This document shows positions 7,677-15,961 of a stretch of 37,560 nucleotides of DNA, one piece after another. The position numbers and the translations under genes are program-made. The DNA lies in assembly GCA_026196145.1 (NCBI GenBank), contig JAPHTU010000099.1, forward strand, positions 1-37,560, given 5' to 3'. The stretch comes from Gammaproteobacteria bacterium. GTDB taxonomy: Bacteria; Pseudomonadota; Gammaproteobacteria; JAJDYQ01. Under the pieces are notes generated by a model. That model was not told the DNA's origin and made no database searches. It worked only from the letters and a program-made list of their open reading frames with translations. The stretch's first letter is position 1, and each line of letters opens with the position of its first letter.

Positions 7677-9176
7677 ATGTCCCTTGCCCATGTGCATAGC
7701 CGCGCGCTGGCAGGCATTAACGCCCCGCAGGTTACGGTTGAGGTCCACCTGTCCAACGGGTTACCGGCATTAACAATCGTCGGCCTGCCGGAAGCAGCGG
7801 TAAAAGAAAGCAAGGATCGCGTCCGCAGCGCAATTTTGAATTCCGGTTTTGAGTTCCCCAACCGTCGACTCACGATCAACCTCGCCCCGGCGGATCTGCC
7901 CAAGGAAGGCGGGCGTTTCGATCTCCCCATTGCGCTCGGCATCCTCGCCGCCTCGGAACAAATCGATAAAGACAGGCTTCAGGATTATGAATTTATCGGT
8001 GAACTTTCGCTGAGTGGCGCACTTCAGCTAATTACCGGTGTACTACCTTCGGTCATACAGGCAACTCAACAACAAAGATTCTGCATCATTCCCGAGGCAA
8101 ACTCGGATGAGGCCAGCATGGCCCAGCAGGCGACCATCTACCCGGCCAAACACCTGCTAGAGGTCACACAACACCTGGCAACTGGTAATACCCTGCATCC
8201 CCTGGATGCGTCAACGAGACATACAACGTTACCTCGCTATGCCGTCGACATGTCGGAAGTAAAAGGTCAGGCGCAGGCCAAACGTGCGCTGGAGATTGCT
8301 GCTGCCGGGCAGCATAGCCTCATCTTTATCGGCCCCCCGGGGACTGGCAAGTCCATGCTTGCGGAGCGCCTGTCCACCATCATGCCTCCGATGACCGAGG
8401 ACGAAGCGCTGGAGTCCGCGGCAGTCATATCACTATCTACGCAATCCATCGACATCGAAAATGGTTATGTCCGAAAATTCAGATCTCCTCATCACACAGC
8501 TTCCTCGGTAGCGCTGGTTGGCGGTGGCTCCAACCCAAGACCGGGAGAAATTTCTCTGGCACATAACGGCGTGTTATTTCTTGATGAGCTGCCCGAGTTT
8601 GACCGGCGCGTACTGGATAGCCTGCGCGAACCCCTGGAGACCGGCACTATCATGATTTCACGTGCAGCAAGGCAGGTGGAGTTCCCCGCCAGTGTTCAAC
8701 TCCTGGCCGCCATGAACCCCTGTCCCTGTGGTTACCTCGGTGATACACAGCACGCCTGTACCGATACACCCGATCAGATACAACGTTATCGTGGCCGTAT
8801 TACCGGGCCATTTCTTGATCGGATCGATATGTTTGTGGATGTACCCCGAATCAAGCGCAAGGAACACACCAGCCATACTGCAGAAGACAGCGCCGCCATC
8901 AGGCAGCGTGTGATACAGGCAAGACAGGTACAAATGGATCGTGGCGGAGTCGCCAATGCCAGGCTCAGGCCGGCTGCGATGAAGACATCCTGCCAGCTAA
9001 CAGCTGCGGATGAACAGTTGTTGCTGACAGCGACCGAACGCCTGGGCCTGTCCTCCCGCGCACACGACCGCATACTAAGAGTCGCCAGAACCATCGCTGA
9101 TCTGGAACAACTTGAAGATATTCAGACACATCACCTGACAGAAGCGATAAACTACCGCCGCTATCCAAATCATTAA
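7677..9176 (+). CDS. comM: YifB/ComM-family AAA+ ATPase (Mg-chelatase-like)
   Basis: 499 residues. An N-terminal ChlI-like domain (~20-145: VEVHLSNGLPALTIVGLPEAAVKESKDRVR) precedes the AAA+ core with Walker A GPPGTGKS at 219-226 and Walker B LFLDELPEF with Asp303-Glu304. The MNPCPCGYLG motif and a C-terminal helical domain (LGLSSRAHDRILRVARTIADL) complete the family. In naturally competent bacteria ComM is a hexameric helicase that extends branch migration during integration of transforming DNA; related YifB proteins are widespread. The presence of dprA later in this window makes a role in transformation plausible but unproven. Confidence 0.93.
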   Translation: MSLAHVHSRALAGINAPQVTVEVHLSNGLPALTIVGLPEAAVKESKDRVRSAILNSGFEFPNRRLTINLAPADLPKEGGRFDLPIALGILAASEQIDKDRLQDYEFIGELSLSGALQLITGVLPSVIQATQQQRFCIIPEANSDEASMAQQATIYPAKHLLEVTQHLATGNTLHPLDASTRHTTLPRYAVDMSEVKGQAQAKRALEIAAAGQHSLIFIGPPGTGKSMLAERLSTIMPPMTEDEALESAAVISLSTQSIDIENGYVRKFRSPHHTASSVALVGGGSNPRPGEISLAHNGVLFLDELPEFDRRVLDSLREPLETGTIMISRAARQVEFPASVQLLAAMNPCPCGYLGDTQHACTDTPDQIQRYRGRITGPFLDRIDMFVDVPRIKRKEHTSHTAEDSAAIRQRVIQARQVQMDRGGVANARLRPAAMKTSCQLTAADEQLLLTATERLGLSSRAHDRILRVARTIADLEQLEDIQTHHLTEAINYRRYPNH

Positions 9177-9188
9177 ACGGCTACCGAT

Positions 9189-10073
9189 ATGAGTAATTAC
9201 CAGACAGGCATTCTTGCCGACGTTCCCATCCACTCCAGGTATATGTTTTTCTCACTACACGACAGCGCAAACGTTCAGGCAGCGCTAGGCAATTTGCTGA
9301 CTATAGTGGATGGCCATGACACGGTACTAGGTATTGGCGAGTCCGCACTACGTGCCCTGAATAGCAACCTACCGGGAATGAAGTCCTTTCCGGTGGTAAC
9401 CGGTCCCGGCATTGATATCCCCTCCACACCCTACGCATTGATGCTGTGGCTGCGTGGCGACGACCGGGGTGAGCTACTGCACCGTAGTCGACAGTTAAGC
9501 GCTGCTATTGAGGACACTTTTACACTGGATGACATCATTGAAGGCTTTCGCTACCGCAATGGTGATGATTTGACGGGCTATGAAGATGGCACTGAGAACC
9601 CGGAGGGGGACGATGCGATTACCGCTGCCATAGCTTCAGGTCTGGGCAACGGCCTGGATGGCTCCAGTTTTATTGCCATACAGCAGTGGGTACATGATTT
9701 GACCCGGTTTCAGTCGCATAGCACGGAATCACAGGACAATATGATTGGTCGACGCATCAGTGACAATGAAGAGATTGAAGATGCACCGGAGTCCGCTCAC
9801 GTTAAGCGTGCAGCGCAGGAAGATTTTGATCCCGAGGCCTTTGTCGTACGTCGTTCCATGCCCTGGTCGGCCGCCGACGGTGAGGGACTGGTATTTGTTG
9901 CCTTTGGCAAAAATTTCAACGCTTTTGAGGCATTGCTCAATCGCATGACGGGTAATGAGGACGGTATTGTCGATGCCTTGTTTGACTTTACACACCCCAT
10001 TACCGGCAGTTATTTCTGGTGTCCGCCAGCGCATAAAAAACGCATAGACCTAAGCACATTGGGGATCAGATAA
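9189..10073 (+). CDS. Dye-decolorizing (DyP-type) haem peroxidase, YfeX-like
   Basis: 294 residues, the size of bacterial class-B DyPs. The diagnostic GxxDG motif is GYEDG at 130-134 with catalytic Asp133. The proximal haem ligand is His204 (ESAHVKRA) and the distal Arg is in VVRRSMPW (221-222). No signal peptide or Tat motif, so it should be cytoplasmic, or cargo of an encapsulin if one exists elsewhere. It would oxidise substrates with H2O2. It starts 12 bases after yifB and may be co-transcribed with it. Confidence 0.93.
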   Translation: MSNYQTGILADVPIHSRYMFFSLHDSANVQAALGNLLTIVDGHDTVLGIGESALRALNSNLPGMKSFPVVTGPGIDIPSTPYALMLWLRGDDRGELLHRSRQLSAAIEDTFTLDDIIEGFRYRNGDDLTGYEDGTENPEGDDAITAAIASGLGNGLDGSSFIAIQQWVHDLTRFQSHSTESQDNMIGRRISDNEEIEDAPESAHVKRAAQEDFDPEAFVVRRSMPWSAADGEGLVFVAFGKNFNAFEALLNRMTGNEDGIVDALFDFTHPITGSYFWCPPAHKKRIDLSTLGIR

Positions 10074-10162
10074 CCGCCTGTAATCGATTGACATGCGTCA
10101 TTGGCTTCAAAATTGATGCTTGTAAAACGTCCATCAATGTGGCGGCTTGCTCACAAGCCTAT

Positions 10163-10168
10163 TATACT
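10163..10168 (+). promoter_or_regulatory. Possible -10 element for the cytochrome lipoprotein gene
   Basis: TATACT 34 bases before the ATG at 10202. A TTGACA at 10088 is too far away to pair with it. Confidence 0.25.
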
Positions 10169-10201
10169 CACCCCAATATCATAATAATTGAGCGCGCCAC
10201 C

Positions 10202-10693
10202 ATGAATAATTTTCGAGCACCTTACATGGATGCAAGACCATTAATTCTAATCTCCTCAGCCCTGTTATGTCTGGCGCTACTCACTGGCTGCGCACCGGAA
10301 CCACGCCCCCTGGCAAGCACAGGCGACGCCTCTCTGCACGCGGTGAAGAGCAAGGAGATAAAAGATGTCATGCAATCGTTGGAACACGAGGTCTACAAAC
10401 AGAATAATAAAATGCTGAAGATCGACGGGCCCCGAATCCGCTATGCAAAACGCCTGGCGGACAAACTCGAACTGATGTCGTCCGAGATTGTAGAGAGGGA
10501 AGTCGAGGCAAAGGGGCTCGGACTGGATGCCGGGGAGTTAGAGGTATTTCGGCAATACGCCGACAAGTTAAACGATCATGCGGCCGTGTTCTGGCGGATT
10601 GCCGAGACAGGACAGACAAAACCCATGGAATCCGCTCTCAACGATTTGGTGGAAACCTGTGATGCCTGCCATACGCGTTTCCGTTCCGAATAA
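10202..10693 (+). CDS. Lipoprotein with a C-terminal CxxCH haem motif, cytochrome c'-like
   Basis: 163 residues from ATG 10202. The open frame extends upstream to 10088 but that part is not protein-like, and the lipoprotein signal argues for 10202 (or the ATG at 10226). A lipobox LLTGC gives lipidated Cys30, so the mature protein is membrane-tethered. The rest is helical, with a single haem c motif CDACH at 153-157 near the C-terminus. One haem site at the end of a four-helix bundle is the layout of cytochrome c' and cytochrome b562-like proteins. Electron-transfer partner unknown. It stands between a DyP gene and a convergent kinase gene. Confidence 0.75.
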   Translation: MNNFRAPYMDARPLILISSALLCLALLTGCAPEPRPLASTGDASLHAVKSKEIKDVMQSLEHEVYKQNNKMLKIDGPRIRYAKRLADKLELMSSEIVEREVEAKGLGLDAGELEVFRQYADKLNDHAAVFWRIAETGQTKPMESALNDLVETCDACHTRFRSE

Positions 10694-10736
10694 CCAGGAT
10701 CACATACTGCCCGGAAATTTTATCCACTGCTTAAGA

Positions 10737-10765
10737 TTTAGCTCGTCCTAAAGCAGGGAGCTAAA
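10737..10765. terminator. Possible bidirectional hairpin between convergent genes
   Basis: 8-bp inverted repeat TTTAGCTC / GAGCTAAA with a 13-base loop between the cytochrome lipoprotein stop and the fructosamine kinase stop, overlapping the latter. No clear T run. Confidence 0.3.
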
Positions 10766-11642
10766 CCTCCGCGATCAAGCGATCTGTCATTGCCTCTGCC
10801 TGCCCCAGGTAGCCACCGCCAAACAGGTTAAAGTGGTTAATAATATGGTACAGGTTGTATAGGGTCTTTCTTACTGAATAGCCCGGGTCCAGTGGCCATG
10901 CATTGTTGTAGGCGTCGTAGAAGCCCCGGCCGAAACCACCGAACAGTTCCGTCATGGCAATATCCGCCTCACGATCCCCGTAATAGGTTGCGGGGTCAAA
11001 TATTACCGGCTGTCCGTCATCAGCATACGAGTAGTTCCCGCTCCAGAGGTCGCCATGCAGTATCGCAGGCTGTGGCCGGTAGTCAGTAAAGAACCGCGGT
11101 ATCAATTCCTGCAATCTCTCGCCATCGTCAATTAGCTTTCGCCCGCAACCTTTTCGCTTTGCCAGATTCAGCTGATAGCCCAGGCGTCGTTGTTGCCAGA
11201 AGCTCACCCAGTCATTATGCGGCGTATTGTCCTGCGGAGTAGCTCCAATCGTGTTGTCTACATGAAAACCGAACCGCTCCTGTGTATGGCGATGCATTGC
11301 TGCCAGTTGCTCTCCAAGCAGGTCGACGCTACGTCCGCCATCAAATCGCAGATATTCCATCACCAGATAACTCTGGTTATCGGCCACACCGTAACAAACG
11401 GGTTTGGGCACGCGAATGGTGTTGGTATCTGCCATCGCCTGCAGACCTTCCGATTCGGCGATAAACATATCCAGCAGATGCGCAGAATTGTGTTTAACGA
11501 AATAACTGGTGCCATCACCATCCAGTCGAAAGGCACTGTTGATACAGCCGCCGCCAATCGATTGCTGGTTCTTACAAACAAAATCGCCACCCGTTACGGT
11601 GGCGATTTGTTCAGAGATTTTTTCTATCAGGCTCATGTACAT
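10761..11642 (-). CDS. Fructosamine/ketosamine-3-kinase family protein
   Basis: 293 residues of the fructosamine-3-kinase (YniA-like) family, related to aminoglycoside phosphotransferases. Present are the GGGCINSAF nucleotide loop, FVKHN with the ATP-binding Lys, a MEYL hinge, the catalytic loop ILHGDLWSGN, and the metal-binding FDPATYYGDREADIAM. These enzymes phosphorylate sugars attached to proteins by glycation so that the adduct falls off. An in-frame ATG two codons in is an alternative start. Monocistronic. Confidence 0.9.
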   Translation of the reverse strand: MYMSLIEKISEQIATVTGGDFVCKNQQSIGGGCINSAFRLDGDGTSYFVKHNSAHLLDMFIAESEGLQAMADTNTIRVPKPVCYGVADNQSYLVMEYLRFDGGRSVDLLGEQLAAMHRHTQERFGFHVDNTIGATPQDNTPHNDWVSFWQQRRLGYQLNLAKRKGCGRKLIDDGERLQELIPRFFTDYRPQPAILHGDLWSGNYSYADDGQPVIFDPATYYGDREADIAMTELFGGFGRGFYDAYNNAWPLDPGYSVRKTLYNLYHIINHFNLFGGGYLGQAEAMTDRLIAEV

Positions 11643-11692
11643 TAGTTGCCTATTTCAGCCAGCAGTATAACCGTGCTTACTGTCTTTTAGGC

Positions 11693-11801
11693 GATTCAGG
11701 TGGATGAAAGGCAAGGCAAAAGCCGACGAGCAAGCGGAGTGTGCGTTAAGCACATGAGCATTGCGAGGAGGTTTTTAACGCAGCATTTCGCCGCCTGAAT
11801 C
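11693..11801. repeat. 109-bp element with nested inverted repeats
   Basis: The outer arms GATTCAGG (11693-11700) and CCTGAATC (11794-11801) are perfect complements; similarity continues inward for about 20 bases with mismatches. Inside lies TGCGTTAA (11742-11749) paired with TTAACGCA (11775-11782), and a small hairpin GTGC-GTTAA-GCAC (11741-11753). There is no open frame of note. It fills the gap between the kinase start and the DsrL-like stop. It could be a MITE-like or REP-like dispersed element, or a structured RNA at the 3' end of the DsrL-like transcript. No second copy was seen in this window. Confidence 0.55.
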
Positions 11802-11811
11802 TTATAAAAGT

Positions 11812-13776
11812 TTATTCGCCCATGCCCATGTCTATATAGCCTGTGGGGCAAACATCCGCACAGATATGACAGCCAATACACTTATTATAGTCGGTATCAA
11901 CATAGCGACCGGTGACGGCCTCGCTCTTCTTAACCCGGAACACGGCATCCTGCGGACAATAGATAACACAGTTATCACACTCGAAGCACATGCCGCAGCT
12001 CATGCAGCGCTCAGCCTCATTACGAATCTCTTCTTCAGTCAGGCCAACACTCAATTCCTCAAAATGCCCAAGCACGTTATCGGTGCTGACATCCTTGAAG
12101 TGACGAATATTCCGCGGCGTGTAATCAAAGTGCCCCAGGAACAACTCATCTGCGGCGATGATTTCCTGGTAGGAGCGATCTTCATAGTTATGGACTGCGA
12201 ACTTATCTTCAGCAGTACCGCGCAGGCCCTGGTCAATCGGACGGGGACCGTTGGCTTCACTGGCATCGTAGTGCTCGGGGTCCTTATTGAACTCATGCAA
12301 CTTGCCCAGCAGATTGAAGTGATGCACATCAACTTTGGGTCGGCGGGCATACTCTGTATTCTTCAGGTAGTGATCAACGCTTTCTGCCGCTATGGAGGCA
12401 TGACCGATTGCCGTGGTTAGCAGGTGGGGGCGCACGATGTCGCCGATAGCGAAGTAACCTTCCTTGCCCGGCACCTGGTAATACTTGTCCGCATCGACCA
12501 GGCCGCGGCCATTATCAAGGTCTTCCATGCCTTCCATATTACCGCCCTGTCCAACGGCACCGACGATCAGGTCACATTCCAGATCAAACTCGGAACCCGC
12601 GATTTCTTCCATTGAACCGCTTGACCAGTCTACTTCGATTACGCGCAAGGCAGTTGCACGACCCGACTCATCCAGCACAACTTCCTTGGGGGCCAGTGAA
12701 CCACGAATAGTGACGCCTTCTTTTTCTACCTGATGTACTTCGTGCTCGGCGGCCGGCATCTTGTCGATTGGACGACGATAGGCCAGCGTTACATCAGAAC
12801 CCTGACGGTTCGCAGTTGCCGCCACATCCTGTGCAGTCTGATTTAGAATGACATGCTCAGGACGCTCATTTTCATTGGTGTGGCTCTCGGTGATATGACC
12901 CAGTCGACGGGCAACAGAGACTACGTCCATCGCGGTGTCACCACCACCAATCACAACCACTCTGTCAGCGGTTTTCTGCATGCGGCCTTCGTTAAAGGCT
13001 GCCAGAAAGGCAACACCAGTGGTCACGTTCGGCGCATCATCACCGGGAATACCCAGCTTCCGGCCAGACTGCGCGCCAATCGCCAGCACGATGGCATCAT
13101 AATCTTTCTCTACCTGCTCAAAGCTGATATCCCGTCCAACACGGGTATTGTTTTTGACCTCAACACCCATATCGATAATACGCTGGATTTCACCGCCGAT
13201 AACATCACGCGGTGTGCGGTAGCCGGGAATTCCGTAAAACGCCATACCGCCCAGATATTCACGCTCATCAAACACTGTACAGGCGTGACCCATGCGACGC
13301 AGCTGATAGGCACAGGCCAGGCCACCGACACCGCCACCGATGATGGCAACCTTTTTACCGGTGTCTTCACCAATATCATTAAAGGCCAGCTTGTGTTCCA
13401 GCGCATAGTCGCCGATATATTGTTCTACCGAGTTAATGCCGACAAAATCTTCCAGCTCATTGCGGTTACAACCGTCCTGGCATGGTGCCGGACAAACACG
13501 CCCCATCATGGACGGGAAGGGGTTGGCGTCGGTGGAACGACGAAAGGCATATTCCTGCCATGGCATATCACCGGCCGGTTTTTCCAGTCCGCGTGCAATC
13601 TGTAGCCAGCCACGGATGTCTTCTCCGGAGGGGCAGCTACCCTGGCAAGGCGGGGTACGATGAATATAGGTCGGGCATTTATGCGACCAGCTCGCCTGAA
13701 ATATCTCTTCCTGCCAGTCACCAGGTTTATGGTCGCCGTCTTCATAGCGGCGGAAATTTAATTTTTCTTCACTCAT
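11812..13776 (-). CDS. DsrL-like iron-sulfur flavoprotein (NAD(P)H:acceptor oxidoreductase)
   Basis: 654 residues. The N-terminal GltD-like Fe-S part has Cys34/44/48 and Cys95/99/103. An FAD-binding GGGVGG follows at 147-152, and an NAD(P)-binding IGGGDTAMD near 275. The C-terminal ferredoxin part has two cysteine sets: 591/594/597/600/603/607, and 633/636/639/643 in KCIGCHICADVCP. This order, the length, and the CPTYIHRTPPCQGSCPSGED start fit DsrL, which passes electrons between NAD(P)H and DsrAB sulfite reductase in sulfur oxidisers. DsrL normally lies in the dsr operon; no other dsr gene is adjacent here, so another GltD-like ferredoxin oxidoreductase remains possible. It is single, between the 109-bp element and an HNH gene. 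Confidence 0.75.
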   Translation of the reverse strand: MSEEKLNFRRYEDGDHKPGDWQEEIFQASWSHKCPTYIHRTPPCQGSCPSGEDIRGWLQIARGLEKPAGDMPWQEYAFRRSTDANPFPSMMGRVCPAPCQDGCNRNELEDFVGINSVEQYIGDYALEHKLAFNDIGEDTGKKVAIIGGGVGGLACAYQLRRMGHACTVFDEREYLGGMAFYGIPGYRTPRDVIGGEIQRIIDMGVEVKNNTRVGRDISFEQVEKDYDAIVLAIGAQSGRKLGIPGDDAPNVTTGVAFLAAFNEGRMQKTADRVVVIGGGDTAMDVVSVARRLGHITESHTNENERPEHVILNQTAQDVAATANRQGSDVTLAYRRPIDKMPAAEHEVHQVEKEGVTIRGSLAPKEVVLDESGRATALRVIEVDWSSGSMEEIAGSEFDLECDLIVGAVGQGGNMEGMEDLDNGRGLVDADKYYQVPGKEGYFAIGDIVRPHLLTTAIGHASIAAESVDHYLKNTEYARRPKVDVHHFNLLGKLHEFNKDPEHYDASEANGPRPIDQGLRGTAEDKFAVHNYEDRSYQEIIAADELFLGHFDYTPRNIRHFKDVSTDNVLGHFEELSVGLTEEEIRNEAERCMSCGMCFECDNCVIYCPQDAVFRVKKSEAVTGRYVDTDYNKCIGCHICADVCPTGYIDMGMGE

Positions 13777-13903
13777 CGCTTTAATCCCGTTAATTGGCTG
13801 AGCCCTATATCCAGCCGGACCACAAAATTCAAAAGGGGCGATACATTAGAGGATTCTACTATTTATTTCAATCCGCCTATAGCTATATAGATGGATAACG
13901 TAA

Positions 13904-14545
13904 TTATATCGACAAGCGTGGTTCGCCGAGACTATTTTTGCCCTCCAGCCTCAGCCTGTCATGTAGCGGACTTGTCCTCGGAAAATGTGCCAGCAGGAAC
14001 TTCATCTGGTCTGTCAGTACCCGTTTTCCCTGCAGGTAGACATACTCTGCGTGTGTCGGGGTAAACGGTATGGCCAACAACTGCATTCCCGCCTGCTCGG
14101 GCGTTCTACCCGCCTTATGATTATTGCATCGCTTACAGGCGGTCACCACATTATTCCAGACATCCTGGCCCTGGAGGCTAACCGGCGTCACGTGGTCCCT
14201 GGACAGAAATTTATCCTGAAACCGGTTACCGCAATACAGGCATACGTGTGCATCGCGTTTGAACAATGCCGGGTTATTTAACGGAGGGGTATAGCGTTGC
14301 CGGGCCCGAAACAATGCCCTGGTATTTCCCCGCGTGGCTATGATGGAATTGACTTCGATGATACTGCGCTTACCTGTAATGGCATTGATACCACCATGTA
14401 TCTCATATAGCGGGGTACCGCATGTGTAGGCAACGACATCCAGATGATATAGCCTGACGGCCTGCTGGTAGGAAATCCATTCCATCGGCATGCCTGAGGC
14501 GTCCGTTCTAAGGACCTGCTGATTAAGACTACAGTTTACTGTCAT
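13904..14545 (-). CDS. HNH endonuclease family protein
   Basis: 213 residues. The C-terminal half holds an HNH nuclease fold: zinc cysteines in CLYCGNRF and CKRCNNHK, the catalytic LSRDHVTPVS, and VWNNVVTACKRCNNHKAGRTP. The N-terminal ~85 residues are a conserved extension found in chromosomal HNH proteins of proteobacteria and cyanobacteria. There is no sign of an intein, intron or phage context. Function is unassigned; DNA repair or recombination roles have been suggested for the group. Divergent from the BolA-like gene. Confidence 0.88.
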   Translation of the reverse strand: MTVNCSLNQQVLRTDASGMPMEWISYQQAVRLYHLDVVAYTCGTPLYEIHGGINAITGKRSIIEVNSIIATRGNTRALFRARQRYTPPLNNPALFKRDAHVCLYCGNRFQDKFLSRDHVTPVSLQGQDVWNNVVTACKRCNNHKAGRTPEQAGMQLLAIPFTPTHAEYVYLQGKRVLTDQMKFLLAHFPRTSPLHDRLRLEGKNSLGEPRLSI

Positions 14546-14598
14546 AGATCACCTGGTCGTTTTACGGCATTCTCCATATAACCACGGAAAATGCAATG

Positions 14599-14604
14599 TA
14601 TAAT
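14599..14604 (+). promoter_or_regulatory. -10 element of a promoter for the BolA-like gene
   Basis: Perfect TATAAT about 84 bases before the BolA-like start, with TG directly before it but no good -35. Confidence 0.35.
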
Positions 14605-14687
14605 ACCGCCCTCTATCCTATTCAGGTGATATGACCGGCAGATGACAGCCGCTAGGGTTTCATCATTAAAATTAACGGGATCAAATT

Positions 14688-14909
14688 ATGCTTGCAACTG
14701 AGACAATCAAGGCAAAAATCGAGGATGGCATACCTGGTGCCAAAGTAGAGGTTAGTGGCGATGGCTATAAATACGAGGCCGTCGTCGTCAGTGATAAATT
14801 TGAAGGGCTCAACACCATGAAGCAACACCAGATGGTCTATGCCACAGTCAATGAACTGATTACCTCTGGCGAATTACATGCACTCAGCCTGAAGACTGCC
14901 ACTGAGTGA
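14688..14909 (+). CDS. ibaG: BolA-family protein (IbaG-like)
   Basis: 73 residues. It matches short BolA-family proteins (IbaG/YrbA): PGAKVEVSGDGYKYEAVVVSD, FEGLNTMKQHQMVYATVNE, and the C-terminal GELHALSLKT. The His in KQHQ and the Cys-free loop are as in IbaG, which with monothiol glutaredoxins handles [2Fe-2S] clusters. In many gammaproteobacteria ibaG lies by murA; here it stands alone, divergent from the HNH gene. Weak ribosome site (GGGAT) before the ATG. Confidence 0.88.
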   Translation: MLATETIKAKIEDGIPGAKVEVSGDGYKYEAVVVSDKFEGLNTMKQHQMVYATVNELITSGELHALSLKTATE

Positions 14910-14920
14910 TCGAGATCGTA

Positions 14921-15895
14921 TCAGGCAGCCTCGCTTTCGCCCACACTGATATTATTTTGCCCGGCGTCTTTGGCTACCTTTAACGCCGCAGCTGCCCTGG
15001 CAACCAGGCTATCGGTATCGTCTCCTGAATGCTGCGTCGCAACACCAATTGATACAGTGACGTGTGGCAGGGCCTTGCCATCACTCAGCCTGACAACTGT
15101 CTCTTTCATCATCAGTCTCAGGTCTTCCGCCACCTGCATACCTGTTTCCGCGTCAGTGTCCGGCAATACCGCAAGAAACTCTTCGCCTCCATAACGTATC
15201 GCTGTATCCATGGGGCGCAGGTTGTTCAGCAGCGTCTGCGCCGTCGTATATAGAGCGCGATCGCCGGCCAGATGCCCATTATCTTCCTGGTATTGGTCAA
15301 AACCATCGATATCCAGCATCAACACCGAAAACTTTTTCTCAATCTCCTCGGCAACCGTGAGTCGATCATTCAACTCACCTTCCAACCATGATTTGTTGTA
15401 AAGCCCGGTTAGCGGATCGACTGCTGATTTATAACGTAGCTCACGCTCGCGATTCTGACTTTCGGTCAAGCGGGCATTTGAGTCCCTCAAACGTCGCGCC
15501 AGCAGGGAAAGCATATTGATAGAAACGGCGTGAGATCCCGATACCATGGACCACAACACCTGTTCACTCATCACCAATAATCGACAGTGGGTCTCGGCAA
15601 CTACATGTGCTGTCGTTGGTTGCTTATCGATAATCGATATCTCACCGACACTTTCCCCGGCCTCGATGATACTCAGGGTATCACCCATGGTATCCAGATA
15701 TACGCGTAGTCGACCGGCAATCAATAAATACAGGTAGTTATTGGTCTGGCCGCGGGCAATCAAAGTCTCGCCAGCCTCCATCTCCCTCACAGTGCAGGAA
15801 TCCAGTTGCTCCTGTAACGGCTCTATCTGAACACCCTGAAACAGGTGCAAACGTTGTAGTTCTTCCGGTTTAACAAAGGTAGTGTAAGTAGGCAT
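14921..15895 (-). CDS. Cyclic-nucleotide-binding domain plus GGDEF diguanylate cyclase
   Basis: 324 residues from ATG 15895 (MPTYTTFVKPEEL). A GTG at 15961 would add 22 residues unlike the family, so I prefer the ATG. The N-terminal ~120 residues are a CNMP/Crp-like sensor (AGETLIARGQTNNYLYLLIAGRLRVY ... ESVGEISIIDKQPTTAHV in outline). A short helical linker leads to the GGDEF domain: DPLTGLYNKSW, the active-site GGEEF, and an RxxD inhibitory I-site (RPMD) five residues before it. The enzyme should make cyclic di-GMP and be restrained by its own product. The ligand of the sensor is unknown. Confidence 0.92.
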   Translation of the reverse strand: MPTYTTFVKPEELQRLHLFQGVQIEPLQEQLDSCTVREMEAGETLIARGQTNNYLYLLIAGRLRVYLDTMGDTLSIIEAGESVGEISIIDKQPTTAHVVAETHCRLLVMSEQVLWSMVSGSHAVSINMLSLLARRLRDSNARLTESQNRERELRYKSAVDPLTGLYNKSWLEGELNDRLTVAEEIEKKFSVLMLDIDGFDQYQEDNGHLAGDRALYTTAQTLLNNLRPMDTAIRYGGEEFLAVLPDTDAETGMQVAEDLRLMMKETVVRLSDGKALPHVTVSIGVATQHSGDDTDSLVARAAAALKVAKDAGQNNISVGESEAA

Positions 15896-15961
15896 TGTGA
15901 CTTTGATTTTTATAGGATATTGCGAGGAGCATAGCAGAACTTGTTTTCTGCTGCTAAACAC

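Noticed and set aside
10088-10093. TTGACA as -35 for the cytochrome lipoprotein
   Set aside because: No -10 at 16-18 bases; the only good -10 is 69 bases away.
11741-11782. Integron attC site
   Set aside because: GTTAAGC and TTTTAAC-like boxes are in the wrong order and no integrase or cassette is present.
12853-13605. 250-residue open frame on the plus strand
   Set aside because: Lies opposite the DsrL-like gene and has no recognisable domain; a frame shadow, like the plus-strand frames at 11866 and 5065.
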